From positions 268,125-332,124 of the forward strand of contig JAHZIX010000044.1 in the NCBI GenBank assembly GCA_022601195.1: a DNA stretch of 64,000 nucleotides, written 5' to 3'. Origin of the DNA: Deltaproteobacteria bacterium. Its GTDB lineage: Bacteria; Acidobacteriota; Thermoanaerobaculia; Multivoradales; JAHZIX01. How positions within the stretch are numbered: position 1 is the first letter of the stretch; each line of letters begins with the position of its first letter. Below are positions 43,184-52,211 of this stretch, piece after piece. A model generated the notes under the pieces. It was not told the DNA's origin. It saw only the letters and a program-made list of their open reading frames with translations, and ran no database searches. The position numbers and the translations under genes are program-made.

Positions 43184-44728
43184 ATGAAGAACCGCGCCGC
43201 CATCATCGCCTCCTGTTGGTTTCTTGGAGCGTCCGTCACAGCAACCGCTTCACCTCCCCTGGCTCCCTTCCCCGACCAAGACAACGTCGTGGCGCCTCCC
43301 CAGGAAGGGATCCGAGACCGACCGCTAACCCTGGAAGCGGTCATCGCCCTGGCTCTGGCGAGGAATCCAATTTTGCAGTCTCAGGAAGAACGTCGGCGAG
43401 AGGTTAGCGGAGGCGTCCGGGAAGCACGCGCCGACGCCTTTCCCCAATGGACCGTCACCACCGGTTGGAACATCGCACGAGATCCGTCTCTTCTCAACAG
43501 CGAGGACTTCGAAGATATCCTCGCCAGTTTTCCCGGCGGCAACTTCGAACCCGCCCGTCAAGAGCTCTTCGACATCACTACAGAAGTCCGGCAGCCTTTG
43601 TTCACTTGGGGCAAGTTGGGAGCCGCCGTTCGCCTCGCCCACACCGTTTCAGAAGTGACCGAGGCCCAAATCGACACGGTGAGACTAGATACGGCCCTCG
43701 AGGCCACCGAAGCGTTCTTCGAGATTCTCGCCGCGAGGCAGCAGATATTGACCCTGGAAAGCCAGCAACACCTTCGCCGAGAAGAACTCTCTCTGGTGGA
43801 AACCCGCCTCGAGCTGGGAGATGCGACCCGCCTGGAAATGCTGCGGGCCAAAGCTTCCTGGGCTCAGGTGAGCCCAGGGCTAGAAACAGCCAAAGGAGAT
43901 GAGGCGGTCGCTCTCAGCCGCCTGCGGCGAGTTCTAGGCCTTCCCCGGGACCATCCTCTAGAGGTGGCCGACTCCTCTAGTCCGTTGCCTCAACCGCCCG
44001 CTGCAGCCGTCCTGCGACAGGCTGCCTTTCGCTCACGGACGGAGCTTCTTGATCTTGAAAAGCAACAGGAAGCACTCGACTTGCGGATTCGAATCATCCG
44101 CTCCGAAGGCAAACCACGGCTGGATCTGGCCGGAAGCTACGGACGGACCGCGCGCCTAGCGGAAGACTTGGGTGACCATCAATTCAGAGACTGGCGCCTG
44201 GCTCTCGACTTCCACTGGGACCTGTTCGACGGCGGACGGCGGCGTGGACAAATCGAGCAGTTCGAAAGCCAGAAACGCCAGCTAGCTTTTAGGCGCCAAG
44301 ATCTAGAGAACCAGATCGAGCAAGAGATCGACGAATCTGTCGCTCGGCTGGTAGCCGCTCTGGCCCGATGGCAAGCGGCAGAGCTATCTGCTGAGGCCTC
44401 CCGGGAGGCGGTCAGAGTAGCCGAAGAAGGCTACCGGGAAGGAGTGGCCTTGCAGGTGGACCTCCTGGGTGCCCGCGATCAAGAGACGGAGGCGCTCCAA
44501 GAGCGGAGTCGGGCCTACTTCGATGCCCAGATTCGTTGGGCGCGCCTGCTGCGAGCGAGCGGGAGGCTGCCGGCCAGCCATTGGAAGCCAACCAGGCCCA
44601 CGCCGAGGGGCGAGGAATCCCTTGGCGACGAGGCCCAACCAAAGCAAAGTCAATCCATCAGGCTCTTAGATCAAAGTGTGGACGAGAGAGTGCCCGGTAG
44701 TGTACCTAATGGAGACCCCGCAACATGA
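43184..44728 (+). CDS. TolC-family outer-membrane efflux protein
   Basis: A 514-residue exported protein with signal (about 1-23). It shows the OEP layout: two long helical repeats with LTLEAVIALALARNP early and again paired helices and strands late (LDLAGSYG, RDWRLALDFHWDLFDGGRR). It forms the outer-membrane channel of the tripartite pump. I start it at ATG 43184, after the repeat; a GTG at 43145 would add 13 residues. It overlaps the adaptor gene by 4 bp. The C-terminal tail of ~40 residues past the last helix is charged and probably periplasmic. Confidence 0.88.
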   Translation: MKNRAAIIASCWFLGASVTATASPPLAPFPDQDNVVAPPQEGIRDRPLTLEAVIALALARNPILQSQEERRREVSGGVREARADAFPQWTVTTGWNIARDPSLLNSEDFEDILASFPGGNFEPARQELFDITTEVRQPLFTWGKLGAAVRLAHTVSEVTEAQIDTVRLDTALEATEAFFEILAARQQILTLESQQHLRREELSLVETRLELGDATRLEMLRAKASWAQVSPGLETAKGDEAVALSRLRRVLGLPRDHPLEVADSSSPLPQPPAAAVLRQAAFRSRTELLDLEKQQEALDLRIRIIRSEGKPRLDLAGSYGRTARLAEDLGDHQFRDWRLALDFHWDLFDGGRRRGQIEQFESQKRQLAFRRQDLENQIEQEIDESVARLVAALARWQAAELSAEASREAVRVAEEGYREGVALQVDLLGARDQETEALQERSRAYFDAQIRWARLLRASGRLPASHWKPTRPTPRGEESLGDEAQPKQSQSIRLLDQSVDERVPGSVPNGDPAT

Positions 44729-45807
44729 CCTTGTCTAAACCGTGGAACGGCTTGCTGATTTCCCTTGTGATGCTGCCGTTGGTAACCCTCGGAGGCTGCG
44801 ACGACAGCTCTCCGTCGGTAGCCCCTCCAACCGATCCCGAGGAGAGAATCTTGGAGGTGGAAACTCTCGAGCTTCTCCCCCAGTCGGTGACCGATCTCGC
44901 CAGCTTGCCGGCAGACCTCCTACCTCTGCGACGGGCGGAGCTCGCCGCTGAGGTCAGTGGCTCCGTGGACAGGCTGCGGGTAAAAGAAGGTGATCGAGTC
45001 GTCGCCGGCCAAGCTCTGGCCTCCATCGACACCCGGGCGCTACAACAGCAGGTAGCCGAGGCGGAGGCGGTGAACCGCCGAGCCGAAGCTCGCCACCAGC
45101 GGGCCAGCCGTCTCTTCGAGAAACAATCGATCACCCAGCAGCAGCTCTTGGATGCCATCACGGACCGGGATGTCGCCCAAGCTCGCCTCGCCTCCGCTCA
45201 ATTACAGCTAGACAAGTCCACCGTCCGTGCGCCTTGGGCGGGGCAAGTGAATACACGACACATCGAAGTGGGCGACTTCGTCGCTCCCGGTCAGCCGGTG
45301 TTCGAGCTCATCGACGCCTCCCGAATGAAAGTCAGAGCACCGGCACCGGCTGCAGATGTTCCTTTTCTCGAGAACGGTGCCGCAGTAACTCTTCGGTTGG
45401 ATAACTCCCAGCAACCTCCAGTCTCGGGCAAGATCGTGCGACTCGCTGCAGAACTGGACCGTAGCTCGAGGACCTTGGATGTCGAAGCAGAGATCCCCAA
45501 TCCAAGGGGAACCCTCAAGCCAGGCATGTACGGCCGCTTGGAAGTCGTGCGCCAAACCCTACCCGCCGCGATCCTTGCTCCCTTGGATGCACTCCTCGAC
45601 TTGGGAGGCAGGAGCGCCGTCTTTGTCGTCCGAGACGGCCAGGCTCGACGGGTCGAAATCGACACCGGCCCGGTGATCGGCGAGAACGTCGTCGTGGAGG
45701 CGGGACTGAAATCCGGTGACCGCATCGTGATCAGCGGACAAGCCCAACTAGGGGACGGCCAGCGAGTCACCGAATCCCGAGCCGGGCAGGAGAAAAGCTC
45801 CCCATGA
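44725..45807 (+). CDS. RND efflux periplasmic adaptor lipoprotein
   Basis: A 360-residue membrane-fusion protein. Signal 1-26 ends in the lipobox LGGC, so it is lipid-anchored. The two lipoyl half motifs are AEVSGSVDRLRVKEGDRV (near 80) and VRAPWAGQVNTRHIEVGDFV, flanking a short helical hairpin; barrel and membrane-proximal domains follow. It joins the RND pump to the TolC-like channel. It overlaps both neighbours by 4 bp (with tolC at 44725-44728, with the pump at 45804-45807). Confidence 0.9.
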   Translation: MTLSKPWNGLLISLVMLPLVTLGGCDDSSPSVAPPTDPEERILEVETLELLPQSVTDLASLPADLLPLRRAELAAEVSGSVDRLRVKEGDRVVAGQALASIDTRALQQQVAEAEAVNRRAEARHQRASRLFEKQSITQQQLLDAITDRDVAQARLASAQLQLDKSTVRAPWAGQVNTRHIEVGDFVAPGQPVFELIDASRMKVRAPAPAADVPFLENGAAVTLRLDNSQQPPVSGKIVRLAAELDRSSRTLDVEAEIPNPRGTLKPGMYGRLEVVRQTLPAAILAPLDALLDLGGRSAVFVVRDGQARRVEIDTGPVIGENVVVEAGLKSGDRIVISGQAQLGDGQRVTESRAGQEKSSP

Positions 45808-48800
45808 GTCTGGCGGACCTCTCCCTGCGCCATCGACTCACGGTCTTCTTTCTCACCGCGGTCATGGTCTTTATCGGCCTGAGGGCCTACCTGACCCTGC
45901 CTCGGGAGAGCAGCCCTGACATCAGTATTCCCGTGGTGCTGGTGATCACTCCCTACCCAGGAGCCTCTCCCGAAGACGTCGAGTCCCAGGTCACCCGACC
46001 GCTCGAGCGAGAGCTGCAAGGCCTACAAGGCCTCAAGCGCCTCACCTCGACGTCTGCTGAGGGATCTTCCACGGTCACCGTGGAGTTCATTTCCGGCACA
46101 GACATCGATGATGCCATCCAGAAAGTGCGAGACCGTCTCGAAATCGCCGAAGTGGACTTCCCCAACGAAACCGAGGACTCGATCTTGCGGGAGATCAACT
46201 TCTCGGACATACCGGTGGTCCAAGTTCATCTTTCCGGAAACCTAGGCCCGGTGGCCCTCCGTCAGCTGGCCGAGGACCTCCAGGACAACCTCCAAAGTCT
46301 GCCGGGAATCCTACGGGCCACACTGGTTGGGGGGCAGGAGCGAGAGGTCCGAGTCGAGGTCGATCCCCAGCGCCTGCACCTCTACGGTCTTGCCCTCGAG
46401 GATGTGATCGAAGCGGTGGCGGACGAGAACGTCTCCATTCCGGGAGGACAACTCGACCTGGGAGACATCAGCTACGCGGTCCGAGTTCCCGCCGAGGTCG
46501 AAGCTCCGCGGGAGATCGAGAGCTTTGTCATCGAGACTCGCGACGGCTCTCCGGTGTTTGTCGGTGACGTGGCCAAGGTTGTCTTCGGATTCGAAGACCG
46601 CACTTCCTACGCGCGCATCAACGGGCTGGAATCGGTGGCGTTGTCGGTCCAAAAGCGAGTCGGCGCCAACATTATCCAGGTTGCCGATCAAATCCGGGAA
46701 ATCGTTGCTGAGGAGCAAGAGAAATGGCCTCTGGGGGTGGAAGCGACAGTGCTCGCGGACCAGAGCAAGGAAATTCGCCGCATGGTGAGCGACCTCGAAA
46801 ACAACATCCTTTCCGGCCTCGTGCTGGTGGTACTAGTCTTGATGTTCGTCTTGGGATTGCGCAACGCGATCTTCGTGGGTCTGGCGATCCCCTTTTCCAT
46901 GCTGCTGACTTTCTCCGTGCTACAGCTTTCCGGGACGACCCTCAACATGATCGTTTTGTTCTCCTTGGTACTCGCCGTAGGAATGCTCGTGGACAACGCG
47001 GTGGTCGTCATCGAGAACATCTATCGTCATATGCAAGAGGGCAAGCCACCCATCGAAGCGGCAGGATTCGCTACTCGGGAGGTAGGGGGAGCCATCTTCA
47101 TCTCGACCCTGACCACCGTCGGAGCCTTCACTCCGCTGGTCTTCTGGCCGGGCATCATCGGCGATTTCATGAAGTATCTGCCGTTGACGGTCTCCTGCGT
47201 GCTACTCGCTTCCCTGGTGATCGCCTTTTCTGTCAATCCAACGATCTGCTCCGCCTTCATGAAAGTGCGACCCCAAAAAGCCGACGAAGATCTCGGTCCT
47301 TTCCGGCGTTGGCTGCTCTCCTGGGGAAGGGGTCTGGAGGAAGGGTACCGACGACTCCTGGTGTTCGCCCTGGGGCACCGCATCCTGATCCTCGGCTCGA
47401 CAGTACTCACCTTCGTTCTCGTACTGTTTCTCTATGGGGGCCCACTCAATACGGGCATCGAGTTCTTTCCCCAAACAGAGCCCAACCGGATCTTCGTCAA
47501 TGTCGAGACTCCCGCCGGCACTCGGCTAGAAAAGACCAACTCGGTCATTCGTCGATTCGAAGAGGCCCTAGCCGGCCTAGCGGACGTCGAGGTCACCGCC
47601 GCTAGCAGTGGCGCTGGCAGCCAGAACGATGAGCTCGGTCTCGGCTCCCAAGGAGGAGATCCCACTCGAGGACGCATCACCTTCGATCTCAAAGACATCC
47701 ACCAACGGAGCCAGAGCTCGTATCGCACCCTGGAACGAGCCCGGGCCCTAGCCACTTCCGGGCCCGGCGTCACCATTGATGTCGATCGACCTCAAGAGGG
47801 ACCACCGGTGGGTGACCCCTTGAGCCTGGAGGTCAGCGGCGATGATTTTGCTACCCTCGGCGAGATCGCCGCACGTATTCGTGGTCTCATTGACGGGATT
47901 CCCGGATTGGTCTCCCTGGACGATGACTTCGACCTCGCTCGACCGGAAGTAAGAGTGCTCATCAACCGTACCGAGGCCGCTCGACTCGGCCTCACCACGG
48001 CCAAGATAGCCCGCACCGTCCGCACCGCGGTCAACGGCACCAAGGCGTCTCTCTATCGCTACGGAGAGGACGATGCGGACATCGTCGTTCGCCTTCGAGA
48101 GGAAGCTCGCTCCTCCCCAGCCTCTCTAGGACAGCTGACGATCGTCAACGAAAGCGGTGATCAGATTCCCCTGAGCTCCGTAGCCCAACTGGAGCGATCC
48201 AGCGCCTTGACCTCGATCACCCACAAGAATCAGAAGCGAGTGGTGACCGTGAGCGGCAAAGTGACGACTCCTCAAATGGCCGAGCCGGTACGCCAGGAAG
48301 CTCGACGCCGCATCGAGGCCATCCCGGATCTCTTGCCAGTGGGGTATCAGTTGAATTTTGCCGGTCAAAGCGAGGATGAAGCAGAGACCACAGCCTTCCT
48401 GCTCTCCGCTTTCCTCTTTGGAGTGTTGATCGTCCTGTGCCTGATGGTCGCCAAATTCGATTCGGTGGTTCTCCCAGGCATCATTCTCACCGCGGTCCTC
48501 ATGTCGATGATCGGGGTGCTCCTCGGGTTGGTGGTAACTGGAATGCCCTTCGGCATCATCATGACGGGCCTAGGAGTCATTTCGCTGGCTGGAATCGTCG
48601 TCAACAACGCCATCGTCTTGCTGGATTATGGTGAGCAGCAATGGCGACTGGGAGTCCCGAGAAGGGACTTGGTGGTCGCCACGGGCCTTCGTCGCCTGCG
48701 ACCCGTTCTACTGACAGCCGTGACGACAATTCTCGGCCTGGTCCCCCTCTCCACTGGAATCGAATTCGACTTCCGCAGTTTCGCTTTCGCTACCGGAGGG

Positions 48801-49022
48801 GAAAGTAGTCAGTGGTGGCAGAGCATGGGAGTCGCGGTCATTTTCGGCTTGAGCTTCGCTACTTTCCTCACCTTGGTCCTAGTACCGGTGCTCTACGACT
48901 TCGTCCTCCAATGGCGGGAACGGAAAAGTACGGCAAGAGAGCCGAAGCCCCAAGGCTCCGACGCTCCAACACCGGAAATCGTCTCCGTTTCGACAGGCCA
49001 GGACCTATTGAGGAATGTCTGA
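45804..49022 (+). CDS. RND efflux transporter permease
   Basis: A 1072-residue inner-membrane proton antiporter of the AcrB/HAE1 family. Twelve helices are arranged in two halves with large periplasmic loops: the first helix at about 14-32, then blocks around 340-560 and 870-1040. Characteristic pieces are PRESSPDI, TYPG-like ITPYPGASPEDVE, the LVDNAVVVIENI helix 4 with its proton-relay Asp, and AGIVVNNAIVLLDY in the second half. It takes substrate from the periplasm or membrane and passes it to the adaptor and TolC channel. Substrate not predictable. Confidence 0.93.
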   Translation: MSLADLSLRHRLTVFFLTAVMVFIGLRAYLTLPRESSPDISIPVVLVITPYPGASPEDVESQVTRPLERELQGLQGLKRLTSTSAEGSSTVTVEFISGTDIDDAIQKVRDRLEIAEVDFPNETEDSILREINFSDIPVVQVHLSGNLGPVALRQLAEDLQDNLQSLPGILRATLVGGQEREVRVEVDPQRLHLYGLALEDVIEAVADENVSIPGGQLDLGDISYAVRVPAEVEAPREIESFVIETRDGSPVFVGDVAKVVFGFEDRTSYARINGLESVALSVQKRVGANIIQVADQIREIVAEEQEKWPLGVEATVLADQSKEIRRMVSDLENNILSGLVLVVLVLMFVLGLRNAIFVGLAIPFSMLLTFSVLQLSGTTLNMIVLFSLVLAVGMLVDNAVVVIENIYRHMQEGKPPIEAAGFATREVGGAIFISTLTTVGAFTPLVFWPGIIGDFMKYLPLTVSCVLLASLVIAFSVNPTICSAFMKVRPQKADEDLGPFRRWLLSWGRGLEEGYRRLLVFALGHRILILGSTVLTFVLVLFLYGGPLNTGIEFFPQTEPNRIFVNVETPAGTRLEKTNSVIRRFEEALAGLADVEVTAASSGAGSQNDELGLGSQGGDPTRGRITFDLKDIHQRSQSSYRTLERARALATSGPGVTIDVDRPQEGPPVGDPLSLEVSGDDFATLGEIAARIRGLIDGIPGLVSLDDDFDLARPEVRVLINRTEAARLGLTTAKIARTVRTAVNGTKASLYRYGEDDADIVVRLREEARSSPASLGQLTIVNESGDQIPLSSVAQLERSSALTSITHKNQKRVVTVSGKVTTPQMAEPVRQEARRRIEAIPDLLPVGYQLNFAGQSEDEAETTAFLLSAFLFGVLIVLCLMVAKFDSVVLPGIILTAVLMSMIGVLLGLVVTGMPFGIIMTGLGVISLAGIVVNNAIVLLDYGEQQWRLGVPRRDLVVATGLRRLRPVLLTAVTTILGLVPLSTGIEFDFRSFAFATGGESSQWWQSMGVAVIFGLSFATFLTLVLVPVLYDFVLQWRERKSTAREPKPQGSDAPTPEIVSVSTGQDLLRNV

Positions 49023-49180
49023 AATTTCAAATCTCAAAGCACCCTCAGAGATCTATAGAAAAACTTGTAAATAATTATGGCTTGACACATCTATTCTTTG
49101 GTGAGAGCTTCTCACATCAAAAAAAGACCGATTTATTGCACTACCAGGTACATTTCCCCGGAATTTGACTCTCGCTGCCC
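49023..49180. other. AT-rich spacer after the RND operon
   Basis: About 160 bp, much more AT-rich than the surroundings, without a gene. A small hairpin (GAGAGCTTCTC) is visible. A TTGACA at 49082-49087 has no partner -10 at proper spacing. Confidence 0.4.
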
Positions 49181-49209
49181 TTGCGGAGCCAAGAATTGGT
49201 GGGTATAAT
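49181..49209 (+). promoter_or_regulatory. Strong sigma-70 promoter of the SatD-like gene
   Basis: TTGCGG at 49181-49186 and a consensus TATAAT at 49204-49209 are separated by exactly 17 bp. Transcription would begin near 49216, about 45 bases before the ATG at 49262. Confidence 0.75.
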
Positions 49210-49261
49210 TAACCTATTAGATTGCTCGTTAGCTCAGGTATATGAGGGTGAGAAAGTGTCC

Positions 49262-49942
49262 ATGAAGCTCTATGTATTAGTGACGGACGTAGTCGGCTCC
49301 TCCCAGGTGGAGGACCGGGCCAAATTAACGAGACGCATGCAGGAAGTTGCGGAGAAGATCAATACCGAGCATCGGTCCGATCTCTTCGCAGATCTCGAGA
49401 TCACTCGCGGCGATGAAATGTCCGCCGTCTTCACTTCCCTGTCGAGAGCCTACGAAGTGCTCTCCGCCCTGGAAGTGGCTCTCTACCCGGAGCGGTTCCG
49501 CTCCGTATTGATCTACGACGACCTGACTGCTGGCTTAGAGACTCGCCGAAGCGCGGTCATCGATGGCCCAGGCTTCTACCAGGCTCACGAGAAAATGAGC
49601 CAACTCAAGAAATCCAAGAAGACTTTCGCGCTGGTCAGTGGCCAATCCGAGCTGGATGAGGCTGCCGAGGTGTTGGTCAACCTGCTCCAGTGGCGCTGGA
49701 ACGAGATGACCAAACTTCAGCGGCGGATTGTTCGCCTGTACCAGACCGAAAAGAATCAGCAGAAGGTCGCAGAGATCCTCGGCAAGAGCCAGCAGCAGAT
49801 CTCGCATTCTTTGATCGCTACCAAATGGGAGCTGATCAACTCGAGCGAAGGCGCCATTCGCCATCTACTGGAGTTGATCGACCGGCGCAACGCCACTTCG
49901 CCCGCTCACATTGACACCCGCACCGCGATGGGCCAGAGCTGA
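49262..49942 (+). CDS. SatD-family protein with C-terminal helix-turn-helix
   Basis: A 226-residue cytosolic protein. The N-terminal part (YVLVTDVVGSSQVEDRAKL, then EITRGDEMSAVF) matches the SatD family, originally known from Gram-positive acid-tolerance and secretion loci, without a settled biochemical role. Residues about 150-205 form a sigma-region-4-like helix-turn-helix (QQKVAEILGKSQQQISHSL), so it may bind DNA. ATG 49262 is supported by the promoter at 49181-49209, which excludes the upstream start at 49181. It forms a single-gene unit with a strong terminator. Confidence 0.8.
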   Translation: MKLYVLVTDVVGSSQVEDRAKLTRRMQEVAEKINTEHRSDLFADLEITRGDEMSAVFTSLSRAYEVLSALEVALYPERFRSVLIYDDLTAGLETRRSAVIDGPGFYQAHEKMSQLKKSKKTFALVSGQSELDEAAEVLVNLLQWRWNEMTKLQRRIVRLYQTEKNQQKVAEILGKSQQQISHSLIATKWELINSSEGAIRHLLELIDRRNATSPAHIDTRTAMGQS

Positions 49943-49984
49943 CTCCGAGAATCCGAGTCAATCTGGGGAGCCGATCGGCTCAAC

Positions 49985-50019
49985 AAAAAAAAGGGCGCTG
50001 CCAAGGCGCCCTTTTTTTT
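49985..50019 (+). terminator. Intrinsic terminator after the SatD-like gene
   Basis: GGGCGC (49993-49998) pairs with GCGCCC (50006-50011) and is followed by eight T residues (50012-50019). The eight A residues before the stem mean it may also work on the minus strand, for the ABC-F gene that ends at 50187. Confidence 0.85.
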
Positions 50020-50186
50020 GTTGCAGAATGGGAGAGACGGGTTGATGAAGTCGGCTCGACGAAGGCAGCTCGATAGAGACAAGCCAGTAAGGGCAGTCAG
50101 CGACAGAAGACGGTGAAAGCAACACGATCCTAGAGAGTAAGCCCTTCAGGAGAGACGGCTCCTGGAATGACCACCGCCGAACCGAA

Positions 50187-52121
50187 TCAGCCTGCTTCCA
50201 ACTCCTCTAACTCCCCCTCCACCTGCTCCCACTCCGCCATGAGAGCTTCGATTTTCTCCGACTTCTGTTTCTGCTCCTGCTCAAGCTTCTGCACTTCAGC
50301 CCGAGAGGTGCGGTCGAAAAATGTGGGGTCGCAGAAAGACTCGTTGATGGCGTTGACTCTCGCCTCTGCTACCTCCAACTCCTCGGTAACTTGATCTCGC
50401 CGCTTCTTGAGCTTCTTGAGGGTGCGGCTCTTTTCCCGATCCGAGCTCGCCTTGGCCTTGCCGCTGACTACGGGCCCCTTCGCCTTGCGCTTGTCTTTCT
50501 TAGCCCGCAGGACGACCGCATCCGCGTCCAGATGGTCATCACCACAGCGCTCCAGATACTCCTCGTAGGAACCTCGATAGTCGTTGATTCCTTGCGGGGA
50601 AATCTCGAGAATGCGGTTCGCCAGCCGAGAAACGAACCAACGATCGTGAGAGACGAAGAGGAGTGTCCCGTCGTAGACCTTCAAGGCCTCCACAAGAGCA
50701 TCGATAGCTTCCAAGTCCAGGTGATTCGTGGGCTCATCGAGAATCAGCACATTGGGCTGCTCTACCGCTAGGCGGCTGAAAATGAGGCGAGCTGCCTCGC
50801 CGCCGGAGAGGCTCCTGACGGGCTTGTGGACGTCATCTCCGGAAAACAAGACCATTCCGAGGTTGCCCCGCACATAGCCGATGGGTTCACGGGGACAAGC
50901 CTCCCAGAGCCAGCTCTCCACGGTCGCCTTGGAATCATCGAGCAGCTCCTGATGATCCTGAGCGAAGTATCCGGGATGCGCCTCATAGCCCCACTCCACG
51001 GAGCCAGCGTCCCCCTTCACCTGCCCCATCATGATTTTCAATAAGGTGGATTTTCCAATCCCGTTGGGCCCGATGATGGCAAGGCGATCTCCTCGGTTTA
51101 CAGTAAGAGAGACATCCTCCAAGACCTGTTTGTCGCCGTAGGCCTTCGATACCCCGTCTACGGCCACCGCCTGCTTGCCGCTAGGTCGACGCTGCTTGAT
51201 CTTGAACCTCGGATAACACCGGGAAGTCTGGGGCAATCTCTCGACATCGATACGATCGATCATTTTCAGCTTGCTCTGAGCCTGGCGAGCCTTCGTGGCC
51301 TTCGCCTTGAACCGATCCACAAAAGCTTGCATATCAGCAATCTTCTTCTCTTGTCGCTGGATCTCTAGCTCCTTGCGATCGCGATTCTCGACCTTAGCCT
51401 TCTCGAACTTAGAGTAATTCCCGGGGTAGAGAGTCAGCGTCTCATAGTCCACATCGACGATGTGGGTGCAAACATTGTCGAGAAAACGGTGGTCATGAGA
51501 GATCAGAATCGCAGTTCCCTTGAAATCGCTCAGGAACTTCTCCAGCCAACGAATAGAGAGAATGTCGAGATGATTCGTGGGCTCGTCGAGCAGGAGGACA
51601 TCGGGGTCTGAAGCGAGCACCTGAGCCAGAAGAACCCGTAGCTTGAAGCCGCCAGACAGAGTAGACAGGGGCATACGGTGTTGCTCGGTGGGAATCCCCA
51701 GGCCCTCTAAGATCTCTCCGGCTCGAGCCTCCAAGGTATAACCATCATTGCTCAGGATGAGCTCTTCCAGCTCTGCGTAGCGATCAGCGTCGAAGCTGTC
51801 TTCAGAGTTCTCCAACAACTCCTCTTTCGCCACCATGGCTTCCCAAACTTCCTGCCGCCCCATCATCGCCACTTCGAGGATCTGCTGATCCTCATGGGAG
51901 AAGTGATCTTGACGCAGGACTCCCAAACGAGTCCGCTTCGGCAACGCAATCGTGCCGTCGCTAGGAAGCTCTTCGCCGGTAAGAATCTTCAGAAAAGTAG
52001 ATTTCCCGGACCCATTGGCACCGATGATGCCGTAGCGGTTTCCAGGATTGAACTGTATCGAAACGCCCTCGAAGAGAATCTGAGGACCGTAGTTCTTGCC
52101 GAGATTTGAAACTGCAATCAT
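50187..52121 (-). CDS. ybiT: ABC-F ATPase, YbiT-like
   Basis: A 644-residue soluble ATPase with two ABC domains and no membrane helices. Domain 1: GANGSGKST (about 37), LSGGFKLRVLLAQ and LLLDEPTNHLD. Domain 2: GPNGIGKST, LSGGEAARLIFSR and LILDEPTNHLDLEA. An interdomain linker is basic (KIADMQAFVDRFKAKATKARQAQSK), and a C-terminal coiled coil of about 100 residues follows (KLKKRRDQVTEELEVAEARV). The sequence is closest in my memory to the YbiT branch, which acts on ribosomes. ATG 52121 is chosen; upstream codons to 52166 lack support. Nearby PBP1B is divergent. Confidence 0.9.
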   Translation of the reverse strand: MIAVSNLGKNYGPQILFEGVSIQFNPGNRYGIIGANGSGKSTFLKILTGEELPSDGTIALPKRTRLGVLRQDHFSHEDQQILEVAMMGRQEVWEAMVAKEELLENSEDSFDADRYAELEELILSNDGYTLEARAGEILEGLGIPTEQHRMPLSTLSGGFKLRVLLAQVLASDPDVLLLDEPTNHLDILSIRWLEKFLSDFKGTAILISHDHRFLDNVCTHIVDVDYETLTLYPGNYSKFEKAKVENRDRKELEIQRQEKKIADMQAFVDRFKAKATKARQAQSKLKMIDRIDVERLPQTSRCYPRFKIKQRRPSGKQAVAVDGVSKAYGDKQVLEDVSLTVNRGDRLAIIGPNGIGKSTLLKIMMGQVKGDAGSVEWGYEAHPGYFAQDHQELLDDSKATVESWLWEACPREPIGYVRGNLGMVLFSGDDVHKPVRSLSGGEAARLIFSRLAVEQPNVLILDEPTNHLDLEAIDALVEALKVYDGTLLFVSHDRWFVSRLANRILEISPQGINDYRGSYEEYLERCGDDHLDADAVVLRAKKDKRKAKGPVVSGKAKASSDREKSRTLKKLKKRRDQVTEELEVAEARVNAINESFCDPTFFDRTSRAEVQKLEQEQKQKSEKIEALMAEWEQVEGELEELEAG

Positions 52122-52211
52122 AAGCCCTAGAGGATACCAGTGAGACGCCAGTTTGGGCGAGACCACGAGACCAGACGCGACAGAAAAATTCCTGCGGCAT
52201 AGAATGCGGCC

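Noticed and set aside
49082..49110. TTGACA as a promoter in the AT-rich spacer
   Set aside because: No acceptable -10 at 16-18 bp; the promoter at 49181-49209 is far better.
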